A stretch of 27,322 nt of DNA. Source: Candidatus Avelusimicrobium alvi (GTDB taxonomy: Bacteria; Elusimicrobiota; Elusimicrobia; Elusimicrobiales; Elusimicrobiaceae). The position numbers and the translations under genes are program-made. Below the pieces are notes generated by a model. The model searched no databases. It had not been told where the DNA came from and saw only the letters and a list, made by a program, of their open reading frames with translations. Position 1 is the first letter of the stretch. Each line of letters begins with the position of its first letter. Location of the stretch: positions 16,501-43,822 of the forward strand of contig DCTQ01000102.1 in the NCBI GenBank assembly GCA_002329395.1. The letters run 5' to 3'. This document shows, piece after piece, positions 1 through 10,524 of the stretch.

Positions 1-1
1 G

Positions 2-2947
2 GCCCAGAACGAGACTAAATCCGACGGCACCAAGTGTGATACGGCGACCTGTACCGAAACTTTTGCCTATGGTGCGCCAATGCCGGACGGCAATTATGTG
101 TATGTGCTGTGGGCGGAAATCCCGTATAACGGCAAATATGTAAATGCGGTGGGCGGTAACGGCACGCCTGCGTTTACGTCTAACGGTACTTGCTCCGGCT
201 CGGGACTTGAAATCAACAACCAGTGCTTTACGGGCGTCAAGACGCTGAACTATTCCACCGGCCAGATTGCTGTTGAACGCGGCATGGTGGACATCACCAT
301 CCAGCCCGTCAGCTACGCCACCGTGGGTTCCAGCCCGACGGCGTACGGTTTGGATCCGTTCATCTTTAAATACTCCATCGTGCGCGACGCGACCGTCATC
401 GCGCGGGTGGAAAACTCCGCCGGCGTACCGGTGAAACATTTAACGCCCGAAGAAGGCATCACGCAGGTTGCCCAGCAGCTTAACACGCTGTCGTGGGACG
501 GCCGCGATGACCAGGGCCGTATGGTAACGCCCGGCACCTATATGTTTACGGTGCAAACCAAAGACGCTATGTTCCCCGCGGTAACGAACAAGGCTTCCGC
601 CGTGTTCCCCGTGGATATGTACCGCGTGGTGGACGTTTCCACCACCGACGTGTATGGCGACAGCGAGGCCAAAGCCACCATTTCCTATTACCTGTCCAAA
701 GCGATGAACGTACAGGTGAACATATATAATAAGGATGTGGTCATCCCCGCGTATAATGCTACTGCCGGCGATTATAATGACTATACGGTTCTGTCTTCCC
801 AATACGCTACGGGCTATACCAACAACCTGGCCTCGGTGCCCGTGTATGAAGCGGGCAGCGCCACGCCGCTGGCTACGCTTGCCAATGTGTCGCTGGGCAG
901 CGTTACCACGCTGACGGGTACGGCCAACCCCTATACCCGCGATACCGTAACGGTTACCGAAAACCAAAATTATGTAGCCGGATCTACCGTGTCCGGAGAG
1001 GAACAATATTACGTTACGCTCACACGCGAAAGCGTCAATGTGCAGACCAACACGACTACCACCTGGCCGCCCCGTATCTGCGATAAAACGACTGACGCAG
1101 CTATCTTTACCGGCAACTATGTGGACCCGGCCAAAGTAACCTCGGACCATGCGTGTATCTATGTGAACGATACGACTTTCGTGAACTATCCTACTACGGC
1201 GGCCCAAGCCGCTTCCGGCGTGGTGGATGTACGCTTGCAGCCGGTGAAAACTTTTGACCGTTCCGCCACCAAAGTGGGCGACGGTATGCAGATTACCGAA
1301 GAATGGGACGCGCTGTACTTCTACAACCCGACCCCGTCTTCCGAACGCCACACGGCGGCTGAAATTGCCAAATGCACCGGCGCGACCAATTTGAACCAGT
1401 GCCCGTACGAAATGGTGCCGGACGGACAGTATCCGTTCTTCATCTCCGCCCGCTCCGATGAAGCGTTCAACCGCTACTATGCCAACGGCGGCGAAACGAT
1501 TGCGGGCGGCACGGGTACCTATTTGGCCGGCGCTCCGTTTAAAACGGCGGACGAAGTGCTCCAGCAGGATTACCTGTACGCGACGGAAAAACCCGTCAGC
1601 AAGATTAACGTAACCCGCGGCCCGGTGTACTTCCTGGACGGTTCCACCGTGGTGTACCCGAACGCTCCGCAGCTGTTTAATGCGTCGTCCGGCCCGGTGT
1701 TTATCCCGCCGTACGAAATCAACTTTGCGGTGTCTCGCGCTTCCACCGTGGAAGTGGCCATCGTGGCCCTGGGCGCCAATATGTGCTACGACACCACCGG
1801 CAACCTGACCGGCCGCAACGCTTCGGCGGGCGCGGTATGCAAATACCTGTCCACGATGACGATTGCCAACACCAGCAATTTTGACCCGAATGTTACGCGC
1901 AAAATCTATTGGGACGGTACGGACAACAACGGTATTTACGTCAAACCGGGTATCTATGAAATCCGCCTGACGGCTAAAAACTACCCCGATCCGGGCCTGT
2001 ACCAGGAAACGGTCAAGAGCATTACCATCAATGCCGACCTGTTAAAAGTGTTTGACTTGTTGGAAGCGGACGGCTATGCGCTCAGCCAGCGCGGCACGGA
2101 TATGAAAATTGGTTATCAGATTTCCGTTCCGATGAAAGTGGCCATCCAAATCTTCAAGCCGGGTACGACGATTTACGATTACCAGAAAGGCACCCTGCGC
2201 AACCCGACCACGGGTACGGAAGTGAAAGACATCCACGAAGTGCTTGTAAAAGCCATTGTGGGCATCCGCCCCGCCACCACGCTGATTGAAGAACTGTGGG
2301 ACGGCCGCGACTATGCGCAGCAGGAAGTGCCGGACGGAACCTATCCGTTCCGCTTCGTAACGGCGCTCAATTCGTCCGATATTGACAGCGTAACCGGCGA
2401 AATCCTGGGCGGCGATGACGCCAGCTCCACGCCGACCGACTGGAGCATTGACAAAGTGGCCGACACCTACGAATACCAGAACCTGCATAAGGCGACGGTG
2501 GCCATCGGCGACGGACGCTTCGTCTGCGAAGACTGGGAGAAAACGGTGTTCTTCTATCCGAACCCGCTCAGAAACGCCTCCAAAGGTACGCTGGAAATTA
2601 CCAAGATGCCGGTGCCGGGCACCGTGTCCATCAAATACTTCAACCTGGCGGGCGACCTGGTGCGCGACAGCAACTATACCTGCGTGGACGCCAACAACTA
2701 CCAGGTTACGATGGGCGGCAGCCTGAGCTTTAACCCGGATAATACGCCGGAAGGCTCCACCAAGCTGGATGAGGAAGGCCTCGCCGCTTTCCCCAATATC
2801 CGCAACGCGGCTCTGCGCTGCAAGTGGGACCGCACGAACCAGCACGGCAAGAAAGTGGCCCGCGGCGTGTACTTCGGCCTGGTGGACTTTAAAGCCCAGA
2901 ACGGCCGCGAACACTGCCAGAAAGTAGTCAAGATTTTGGTGCCGTAA
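2..2947 (+). CDS. FlgD-Ig-like repeat surface protein, 3' part (5' truncated by window edge)
   Basis: The reading frame is open from base 2 without a start, so the gene begins upstream; 981 codons are visible. It contains repeated modules of the form W-D-G-x-D/N-x-x-G-x-x-V-x-x-G-x-Y, the signature of FlgD-type Ig-like domains. Clear copies lie near 487-555, 1904-1968, 2291-2360 and 2818-2907, with degenerate ones near 71-120 and 1409-1456. The C-terminal about 130 residues begin with FYPNP and end in a G-V-Y-F...V-V-K-I-L-V-P strand. This resembles the FlgD/type-A C-terminal sorting domains of secreted surface proteins in PorV-containing phyla. Many cysteines occur in local pairs, which suggests disulfides and an extracytoplasmic location. 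A PorV-like gene follows directly. The protein is probably a large cell-surface protein; its exact role is unknown. Confidence 0.8.
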   Translation, partial: AQNETKSDGTKCDTATCTETFAYGAPMPDGNYVYVLWAEIPYNGKYVNAVGGNGTPAFTSNGTCSGSGLEINNQCFTGVKTLNYSTGQIAVERGMVDITIQPVSYATVGSSPTAYGLDPFIFKYSIVRDATVIARVENSAGVPVKHLTPEEGITQVAQQLNTLSWDGRDDQGRMVTPGTYMFTVQTKDAMFPAVTNKASAVFPVDMYRVVDVSTTDVYGDSEAKATISYYLSKAMNVQVNIYNKDVVIPAYNATAGDYNDYTVLSSQYATGYTNNLASVPVYEAGSATPLATLANVSLGSVTTLTGTANPYTRDTVTVTENQNYVAGSTVSGEEQYYVTLTRESVNVQTNTTTTWPPRICDKTTDAAIFTGNYVDPAKVTSDHACIYVNDTTFVNYPTTAAQAASGVVDVRLQPVKTFDRSATKVGDGMQITEEWDALYFYNPTPSSERHTAAEIAKCTGATNLNQCPYEMVPDGQYPFFISARSDEAFNRYYANGGETIAGGTGTYLAGAPFKTADEVLQQDYLYATEKPVSKINVTRGPVYFLDGSTVVYPNAPQLFNASSGPVFIPPYEINFAVSRASTVEVAIVALGANMCYDTTGNLTGRNASAGAVCKYLSTMTIANTSNFDPNVTRKIYWDGTDNNGIYVKPGIYEIRLTAKNYPDPGLYQETVKSITINADLLKVFDLLEADGYALSQRGTDMKIGYQISVPMKVAIQIFKPGTTIYDYQKGTLRNPTTGTEVKDIHEVLVKAIVGIRPATTLIEELWDGRDYAQQEVPDGTYPFRFVTALNSSDIDSVTGEILGGDDASSTPTDWSIDKVADTYEYQNLHKATVAIGDGRFVCEDWEKTVFFYPNPLRNASKGTLEITKMPVPGTVSIKYFNLAGDLVRDSNYTCVDANNYQVTMGGSLSFNPDNTPEGSTKLDEEGLAAFPNIRNAALRCKWDRTNQHGKKVARGVYFGLVDFKAQNGREHCQKVVKILVP

Positions 2948-2954
2948 AACCCTG

Positions 2955-2977
2955 CGGGGGGCCTAAAAAGCCCCCCG
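2955..2977 (+). terminator. GC-rich hairpin after the surface-protein gene
   Basis: A perfect 8-bp stem (CGGGGGGC at 2955-2962 with GCCCCCCG at 2970-2977) and a 7-base loop start 8 bases after the stop codon at 2945-2947. The position suits a transcription terminator, but no T-run follows. It may therefore be a weak or factor-assisted terminator, or an mRNA 3'-end stabiliser. Confidence 0.5.
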
Positions 2978-3071
2978 GGGTGTTGCAAGTAAAAGCCGTA
3001 GTTTGTACGGGCCCCGCAGGGCCTGAACCCAAGGAAAAATGTCCGGCGTGCCCGGCAAATAAAATTGATTT

Positions 3072-4046
3072 ATGAATATAAGATTAAAAGTTTTAATTGC
3101 TTGTTTAACGGTTGGTCTTGTCAGCGCGAATGCGTCTGCGGCGTCTATTGATTCAAACGCCGGTACCAGCGCGAGCGCGTTCTTAAAGATTAACGCCGGC
3201 TCCCCCAGAGCCCAGGCCTTAGGCAACGCCTATGTGTCCATCGCCGACGGCCCGGAAGCGCTTTTCTGGAACCCCGCCGGGGCGGCTTCGGCCACCACGC
3301 GCGAGCTTCAGTTCTCGTATTTGGATTATTTGCAGGGTTACAAAGCCCGCACGCTGGCGTATTTGCAGCCTATCGGCAAAACGATTATCGGCGTAACGGT
3401 AAACTATATGGATATGGACGGGTTTGATTTCCGCGGCGAATACGGCGAACAGCAGCCGGAAGTGGGCGTACCCGTGCAGAACTTTGTGGGCAGTCTGTCC
3501 GTGGCGCGCGGTTTCTTTGACCAGAAACTGCAAATCGGCGGTACGGCCAAGTATATCAGCGAAAAGCTGGATACGGATCATTACGACAACGTCGGTTTTG
3601 ACGTAGGCGCAAAACTGCGCCTGGTCAACTGGCTGGGGCTGGGCGGCGCGCTGGTCAATATCGGCGACAAAGAAGAAATGCCGCGCGGCCTGCGTCTGGG
3701 TGCGGACTTGAACACCCGCTACTTTACGCTTTCCGGCGAATATATGAAATACCGCGACGACAAAGCCCGCTACGGCGTGGGGTTGGAAATCCATATCCCC
3801 GAAGACCTGTTGCAGGTGGCCCGCTTTGATTTGCGCGTAGGTTACTATACCCGCGAAAACACCGGCACGAACGAGAAAGATTCGTGGGTGGGCGATTTGG
3901 GCCTGGCGGAAACGTCTAAAGTTTCCTTCGGCTTCGGCATTTACAGTTCGGAGCTGTTCGGTTACGGCGCGTCTATTGACTACGCGGTAACGCCGTTCGG
4001 CGCGCTGGGCACGTCGCAGCAGATTGCGCTGGCGATTCAATTTTAA
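3072..4046 (+). CDS. PorV/PorQ-like outer-membrane beta-barrel protein
   Basis: The 324-residue protein has a classical signal peptide (basic start, hydrophobic core, cleavage after A-N-A-S-A near residue 23). The mature N-terminus reads as the PorV/PorQ (UPF0164) family: SAFLKINAGSPRAQALGNAYVS, then A-D-G-P-E-A-L-F-W-N-P-A-G. This matches the conserved G-x-R-x-x-x-M/L-G-x-A...W-N-P-A-G pattern at the start of these FadL-like barrels. Alternating aromatic and polar strands fill the rest, and the last residue is Phe, as in many outer-membrane proteins. In Bacteroidota, PorV helps export proteins carrying C-terminal sorting domains. The upstream surface protein with such a C-terminus is a plausible client, but this is inference. 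No good ribosome binding site precedes ATG 3072. The stop codon lies 3 bases before the next gene, so it probably leads the Tad transcript. Confidence 0.82.
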   Translation: MNIRLKVLIACLTVGLVSANASAASIDSNAGTSASAFLKINAGSPRAQALGNAYVSIADGPEALFWNPAGAASATTRELQFSYLDYLQGYKARTLAYLQPIGKTIIGVTVNYMDMDGFDFRGEYGEQQPEVGVPVQNFVGSLSVARGFFDQKLQIGGTAKYISEKLDTDHYDNVGFDVGAKLRLVNWLGLGGALVNIGDKEEMPRGLRLGADLNTRYFTLSGEYMKYRDDKARYGVGLEIHIPEDLLQVARFDLRVGYYTRENTGTNEKDSWVGDLGLAETSKVSFGFGIYSSELFGYGASIDYAVTPFGALGTSQQIALAIQF

Positions 4047-4049
4047 TGT

Positions 4050-4238
4050 ATGATAAACGGAGACGGAAAGAAAAAATTACTTAATAAAAAAGGCCAGACC
4101 GCGGTGGAATATATCGTAACGGCGGCCGGACTCTTTACGGCGATTATTTCTTTTTACGTACTCTATTCCCATTTGGTGCCGCAGCAGTTTGACCAGGGAG
4201 CGAAAGTGATTTTGTCGGAATACGACGCAGGAAGATAG
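4050..4238 (+). CDS. Flp-type (type IVb) prepilin, first copy
   Basis: The 62-residue protein has a short basic leader (M-I-N-G-D-G-K-K-K-L-L-N-K-K-G) and a prepilin-peptidase site after G15, followed by Q-T-A-V-E-Y. The Glu at +5 and Tyr at +6 are the Flp hallmarks. One hydrophobic helix of about 20 residues follows, then a short polar tail. After processing the mature subunit would be 47 residues, which is typical for Flp pilins. The start lies 3 bases after the PorV-like stop and lacks an obvious Shine-Dalgarno, so translation is probably coupled. It is more divergent than the next pilin and may be a minor subunit. Confidence 0.85.
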   Translation: MINGDGKKKLLNKKGQTAVEYIVTAAGLFTAIISFYVLYSHLVPQQFDQGAKVILSEYDAGR

Positions 4239-4263
4239 TTTTAAAAAAATCAGGAGGACTTAT

Positions 4264-4485
4264 ATGAAGTTTATCGTTGCTTTGCAGAACAAAATGGACG
4301 CCTTGAAAGCGCAGGCTTTGGGGTGTCTGAAGAAAAAAGAAGGCCAGAACACGATTGAATACGTGCTGATGCTCGTAGTGGTCGTGGGCGTGGCCGGTTT
4401 GGCCGGCGTGCTGATTAAGAAATTTATGCCTGATTTGTTTGAACAGGTTAAAGGCAAAATCACCGGCAGCATGAACGAAATGTAA
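4264..4485 (+). CDS. Flp-type (type IVb) major pilin candidate
   Basis: The 73-residue prepilin has a 27-residue basic leader ending K-K-K-E-G, cleavage before Q-N-T-I-E-Y-V-L-M-L, and a long hydrophobic helix. It then carries an amphipathic tail with lysines and a Phe/Met-rich turn. G at -1, E at +5 and Y at +6 match the Flp family. It has the strongest ribosome binding site of the pilins (AGGAGG at 4252-4257, 6 bases before the ATG), consistent with high expression and a major-subunit role (inference). It is the second gene of a pilin-pilin-TadE trio at the head of the Tad cluster. Confidence 0.92.
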   Translation: MKFIVALQNKMDALKAQALGCLKKKEGQNTIEYVLMLVVVVGVAGLAGVLIKKFMPDLFEQVKGKITGSMNEM

Positions 4486-4496
4486 TTTGAGGCCGT

Positions 4497-4985
4497 ATGA
4501 ACAAATTTCGTAGGAAGTGTGGCGGGCAGGTTACCGCGGAGCTGATGCTGATTTTGCCGGTGTTCATGTTGATGATTTTTTTCGTCCTTGAATACGGCAA
4601 CATCGCCTACCACACGATTATCGCCAACCACGCTTCCTATGAGTTTGCCCGTATCGGTTCGCTGGTGGCCGTTAAAAAGCCCAGCGGCCGGCCGGACAGA
4701 ACGATTATCACGCAGAAGATTAACCAGGCCAAGCAGAAGGTGTTTGGCTCCAAAGCGGGCGGCATCGGCGTAAGCGTAAAAGTGGAAACCACCGGCACCG
4801 ACCCGATGTATAAAAGACACCGCCACGAGGACGTTGTCGTAACGGTAAACTATCCCGTGCGGCTCATTTTTCCGGGCACCAGCTTTGTGCTGGCCAGCGA
4901 GCCCCGCCGGGAGGGCATCCGCCGGATTAAGGCCGTTACCCGGATGCCGGTTGAAAAAGCCTATCTGAGTTCGGATAGCAAATAG
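4497..4985 (+). CDS. TadE-like pseudopilin
   Basis: The 162-residue protein starts with a 10-residue leader (M-N-K-F-R-R-K-C-G-G), then Q-V-T-A-E-L-M-L-I-L-P-V-F-M-L-M. This is a prepilin-peptidase site followed by a TadE-type hydrophobic segment with E at +5. The mature part contains E-Y-G-N-I-A-Y-H and a N-H-A-S-Y-E-F-A-R stretch, as in TadE-like proteins, where it follows the membrane helix. The remainder is a small soluble periplasmic domain. TadE-family pseudopilins are processed by the same peptidase as Flp and are needed for pilus assembly. It lies 11 bases after the major pilin candidate and 42 bases before cpaB. Confidence 0.88.
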   Translation: MNKFRRKCGGQVTAELMLILPVFMLMIFFVLEYGNIAYHTIIANHASYEFARIGSLVAVKKPSGRPDRTIITQKINQAKQKVFGSKAGGIGVSVKVETTGTDPMYKRHRHEDVVVTVNYPVRLIFPGTSFVLASEPRREGIRRIKAVTRMPVEKAYLSSDSK

Positions 4986-5027
4986 ATTTGACTTGTTAAA
5001 TTTAAAAGCTGTTTTTAAGGAGACTAA

Positions 5028-5780
5028 ATGAAAAAAGGAATCTTTCTTCCGTTGGTGGTGGCCATTTTGGCGGCCATCGTATACGCGATGATTGTCAGCA
5101 GCGCGGAGAAAAAGCTCAACGCGTCCAAGAACATCAAACAGGTGTTCGTGCCCGTGCGCGATATTAAAGAGCGCGAAGTAATCAAGCGCGACTTTATCAA
5201 ACCCGTGCCGGTGCCGGCCGCGTATTTGCAGAAGGATGCTTTTACCTACACGACGGACGCCGATTTTAAGGCGATTGAAAACGCTGTGGCGCGCATCCAG
5301 ATTCCCAAAGGCAACCAAATTTCCAAGTATGCCATCACCTCGCTGTCTCCCGAGGCCGGCTTGTCCAGCAAAATCCCGGTGCAGATGAGAGGTTTTATCA
5401 TCAACGTGCCGATTGCCACCGCCAGCATGATTAAGCCCGATGACAACATTGACGTGCTTTTGACCTTTGAAGCCGTTATGAAAAGCGGCACCCGCCAGAA
5501 AGTAACCGTAACGCTCTTGCAGAACGTAAAAGTGCTGGGCGTCGGGTCGGACCTGGGGCAGGGATTGGACGCCAAGGCCGCCAACGCTATGAAGAGCAAA
5601 GAAGAAGACGCCGCGGCGTATTCGGACAGCTCGGCCCTGTCTTTAGCGCTTTCCCCGCGCGATGCGCAGTATTTGGCGCTTGCGCAGTCGGAAGGCGATG
5701 TTTCCGTCATTCTGCGCTCGCATGGCGACGTAACCAACTACTTGATGGAAATCGCGACCTTTGAGAAATTATTTCAATAA
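5028..5780 (+). CDS. cpaB: Flp pilus assembly protein CpaB/RcpC
   Basis: The 250-residue protein has one N-terminal membrane helix (about residues 4-22) and then an SAF-type module. The module reads V-F-V-P-V-R-D-I-K-E-R-E-V-I-K-R-D-F-I, followed by a second element with I-P-K-G-N-Q-I-S. This is the arrangement of CpaB/RcpC. Its second half fits the RcpC C-terminal domain (V-D-V-L-L-T-F-E-A-V, T-L-L-Q-N-V-K-V-L-G-V-G, then A-L-S-L-A-L-S-P-R-D-A-Q-Y-L). CpaB is a periplasmic partner of the secretin. Start choice is supported by AAGGAG at 5017-5022, 5 bases before the ATG. The secretin gene follows 14 bases downstream. Confidence 0.92.
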   Translation: MKKGIFLPLVVAILAAIVYAMIVSSAEKKLNASKNIKQVFVPVRDIKEREVIKRDFIKPVPVPAAYLQKDAFTYTTDADFKAIENAVARIQIPKGNQISKYAITSLSPEAGLSSKIPVQMRGFIINVPIATASMIKPDDNIDVLLTFEAVMKSGTRQKVTVTLLQNVKVLGVGSDLGQGLDAKAANAMKSKEEDAAAYSDSSALSLALSPRDAQYLALAQSEGDVSVILRSHGDVTNYLMEIATFEKLFQ

Positions 5781-5794
5781 CGAACAGGACAAAT

Positions 5795-6541
5795 ATGACG
5801 AATAAAAAGTTTATAGCTAACGTATCACTCGCGGGATTACTTTTAAGCGTGCTGCTGCCGTCCTGCGCCTTTGCCAAAAAGACGCGGCTGGTGGCCGTCA
5901 GCGCCGACGTGGTGGAAATCAGCGGTACCATGCAGAGCGTAAAGGGCTTCTCGTGGAACCAGCTCTTTGATTTTGAAGAAGCGACCATTCCCGGCATTTT
6001 GTCCCTGGGCGAATTTGAACGCAAAACGGCCGTTACCACGCGTCTTCGCTTGATGGAGACGGAAGGCCGCGCGCAGGTGCTTTCCAACCCCAAAATCGTA
6101 ACTTCTTCGGGCAACAGCGCGAAGATTACGGTCGGCGGTAAAATCCCGATACCGATTGTAAACAACCAGGGCGTGGGCTCGCAGCTGGAAGAGTACGGCA
6201 TTCTGCTTAACGTGCTGCCCACGATTATCCCCGAACGCAACAACATCATTGATTTGCAGGTGCAGCTGTCCGTCTCTACGGTGGACTATTCCAGAACCGT
6301 CGTTATCGGTACGGCCACCGCGCCCTCCTTCACCAACCGCGACGTGGAAACCCACGTGGAAATCAACAGCGGCGAAACGCTGGTAATCGGCGGTTTGAAA
6401 AGCAGCGCGCGCAACGTGTCTGAAGACCGCGTGCCCTTCCTGGGCCGCATTCCGCTTATCGGGCTTTTGTTTAAAAACAAAGACGTAACGGAAGAACAGC
6501 GCTCTTTGTTCCTGTTCATTACGGTTGAAATTGTGGAATAA
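5795..6541 (+). CDS. cpaC: short Tad secretin (CpaC/RcpA-type, secretin domain only)
   Basis: The 248-residue protein has a signal peptide (hydrophobic core around residues 10-23, cleavage near S-C-A-F-A) and goes almost directly into a secretin homology domain. Diagnostic elements are T-T-R-L-R-L-M-E-T-E-G-R-A-Q-V-L-S-N-P-K-I, S-G-N-S-A-K-I-T-V-G-G-K-I-P-I-P and the near-terminal V-P-F-L-G-R-I-P-L-I-G-L-L-F-K. Secretins form the outer-membrane channel for the pilus. Tad secretins are usually roughly twice as long and carry periplasmic BON/N domains before this region; here they are absent. The Cys in the signal region (P-S-C-A-F-A) is not a convincing lipobox. The AGGA ribosome site at 5786-5789 fits this start, so the short length is not a mis-set start. 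Confidence 0.9.
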   Translation: MTNKKFIANVSLAGLLLSVLLPSCAFAKKTRLVAVSADVVEISGTMQSVKGFSWNQLFDFEEATIPGILSLGEFERKTAVTTRLRLMETEGRAQVLSNPKIVTSSGNSAKITVGGKIPIPIVNNQGVGSQLEEYGILLNVLPTIIPERNNIIDLQVQLSVSTVDYSRTVVIGTATAPSFTNRDVETHVEINSGETLVIGGLKSSARNVSEDRVPFLGRIPLIGLLFKNKDVTEEQRSLFLFITVEIVE

Positions 6542-6546
6542 TTTTT

Positions 6547-8868
<2,322 letters not shown>

Positions 8869-8896
8869 TTTTACAATGTTTGGGACAAGGTTTGAT

Positions 8897-10522
8897 ATGA
8901 CGAAAAAAGTTCACGTTTTTCTGTTGGGCGTTTTGTGTCTGGCGGCGTTTGCCGCGCCGCAGGGCTTGGAGGCCCGCGCGCTGGGCAAGCAGGACCGCGC
9001 GCGCATTCAGTGCGCCCAGGAAAAAATGCGTATTCTGGCGGAATTTTTTGACGTGAATCTTCCGGCGGATAAGAAAGTCTACACGCTGCCGCAGGTGTGC
9101 GGCGCGTCGGCCGGGCGGAAAGTTACCATGCCCAAGTGGTTTGCCGACGAACTCGCGCGTATGGACAAAAATAAAGTCGTCTATGTCCCGAACGAAGGCA
9201 CATACAGCGAGGTGGACTTGTGGCGCCAGGCGTTTTCCAACGTGTATTTGTATTTGGACCGTGCCGACAAATCGCTTGATCCCAGCCAGCCCGTCGTGCT
9301 TGAACAGCTTTCGCGCGGCTTTGTGGGCAACCGCATCAATTTGATGGCCACGCTGGACCGCCTGAATAAAGACTTGCTGCGCGGCCAGCAGCTGCTGATT
9401 ATGAAAGACAGTATGGAAGGGCGTGCGCGTTCCATGCTTTCCACCTTTGAATTAATTAATAACGAATTTTTCAGCACGATTGAGTCCTTTTCCAGCGGCA
9501 TTTCCCAGCGCGAAAACAAATACCGCCAGTCCGTCATGGCGGTGGTGGTGCTGTCCAACCACCTCTTCTCGCAGTTTATGGGCACGCCGATTCCCGTTTA
9601 TCCGCCCAAACCGGATATTTACAAAACCACCACGGCGGACCGTCTGGTCAGCCTGATTTTGATTGTGCTGGGTTCCGCTTTGGCCGGGCTGGCGGTGTAT
9701 CTGCTGCTTGAAAACAAGCGCGAAAATATCCTGCATATGGTGGCGGAATATAAAGAAAAAAGCCTGGTGTGGGCGGAAGATTTCAACCGCCAGTTCGTTA
9801 CCATTGATATTAAATACATCGTTTTCGGCACCGTGGGGCTGTTTGCCGTCGCCGGCCTGCTGATGGGGCTGATGGCGGGGGGCTTTTTGGGCGTGTTCCT
9901 GTTCCTGCTCGTGGTGTTTATGGGCGGCGTAATCAGCATTCGTATGCCCGCCGCCGTGCTGGACGCGCTTAAAAAGAGCCGCGGCAAGCGCATCAACAAC
10001 CAGCTGATGGACTCGCTGATTCTGCTTTCCAACTCGCTGCGTTCGGGCATGGATATCGTGCAGGGGTTTGAATTGGTTTCCAAAGATATGCTGCCCCCGA
10101 TTGCCGACGAATTCGGCCTGGTGGTGAAAAACTACCAGCTGGGCACCCCGTTTGAAAAAGCGCTTGACGGTCTGTCGGACCGCGTGGAAAGCCGTATGCT
10201 TTCGTATATTATTAAAGCCATCATCATTCAGCGCCAGGTCGGCGGTAACTTAACCGTCATCTTTGCGCGTCTGGTGGAAAACATCCGCGAGGAAAGCAAA
10301 CTGGAAGAAAAACTGCAGGCCATGACCGCGCAGCAAAAAATCCAGTCCATCGTGGTCAGCATTATGCCGTTTGTGATGATGCTGGTGATGTTCATCTTCA
10401 ACCCGACGCAGATGATTTCGTTCTACACCAGCCCGGTGGGCCTGTTTGTGTTTGTGTTCTGTATCATCTGGATCGGCATCGGCATGAAAGTGCTTAAAAA
10501 GATGGGAGAAGTGCGGGTATAA
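8897..10522 (+). CDS. tadB: TadB-like platform protein with exported N-terminal domain
   Basis: The ATG at 8897 is preferred over ATG 8876. It has AAGG a few bases upstream and gives a clean signal sequence (MTKK, hydrophobic core, A-A-F-A-A-P-Q-G-L-E-A). The 541-residue product has an N-terminal region of about 220 residues, mostly helical by appearance and with no domain I recognise. Membrane helices follow near 249-272 and 310-360, then a cytoplasmic T2SSF domain containing Q-L-M-D-S-L-I-L-L-S-N-S-L-R-S-G-M and P-F-E-K-A-L-D-G-L. A final pair of helices closes the protein. TadB and TadC form the inner-membrane platform on which the TadA ATPase works. Typical TadB proteins are about 300-330 residues, so the exported front half is an addition. 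Confidence 0.85.
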   Translation: MTKKVHVFLLGVLCLAAFAAPQGLEARALGKQDRARIQCAQEKMRILAEFFDVNLPADKKVYTLPQVCGASAGRKVTMPKWFADELARMDKNKVVYVPNEGTYSEVDLWRQAFSNVYLYLDRADKSLDPSQPVVLEQLSRGFVGNRINLMATLDRLNKDLLRGQQLLIMKDSMEGRARSMLSTFELINNEFFSTIESFSSGISQRENKYRQSVMAVVVLSNHLFSQFMGTPIPVYPPKPDIYKTTTADRLVSLILIVLGSALAGLAVYLLLENKRENILHMVAEYKEKSLVWAEDFNRQFVTIDIKYIVFGTVGLFAVAGLLMGLMAGGFLGVFLFLLVVFMGGVISIRMPAAVLDALKKSRGKRINNQLMDSLILLSNSLRSGMDIVQGFELVSKDMLPPIADEFGLVVKNYQLGTPFEKALDGLSDRVESRMLSYIIKAIIIQRQVGGNLTVIFARLVENIREESKLEEKLQAMTAQQKIQSIVVSIMPFVMMLVMFIFNPTQMISFYTSPVGLFVFVFCIIWIGIGMKVLKKMGEVRV

Positions 10523-10524
10523 TT

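Noticed and set aside
440..1351. Long reverse-strand open frame (303 codons) opposite the surface-protein gene
   Set aside because: Its product is His/Arg/Gly-rich with no domain, and the + strand shows clear Ig-like repeats. It is an antisense shadow caused by codon bias in GC-rich DNA.
3219..4040. Reverse-strand open frame (273 codons) opposite the PorV-like gene
   Set aside because: The + frame has a signal peptide and family motifs; the reverse product is low in hydrophobic core and unrelated to any family.
4988..5027. TTGACT as a -35 box upstream of cpaB
   Set aside because: No -10-like hexamer occurs 16-18 bases downstream, and the gene sits in a tight run with its neighbours.
4260..5318. 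Reverse-strand open frame of 352 codons
   Set aside because: It lies across a pilin, a TadE-like and a cpaB gene with strong family motifs and ribosome sites on the + strand, and its own product shows no recognisable domain.
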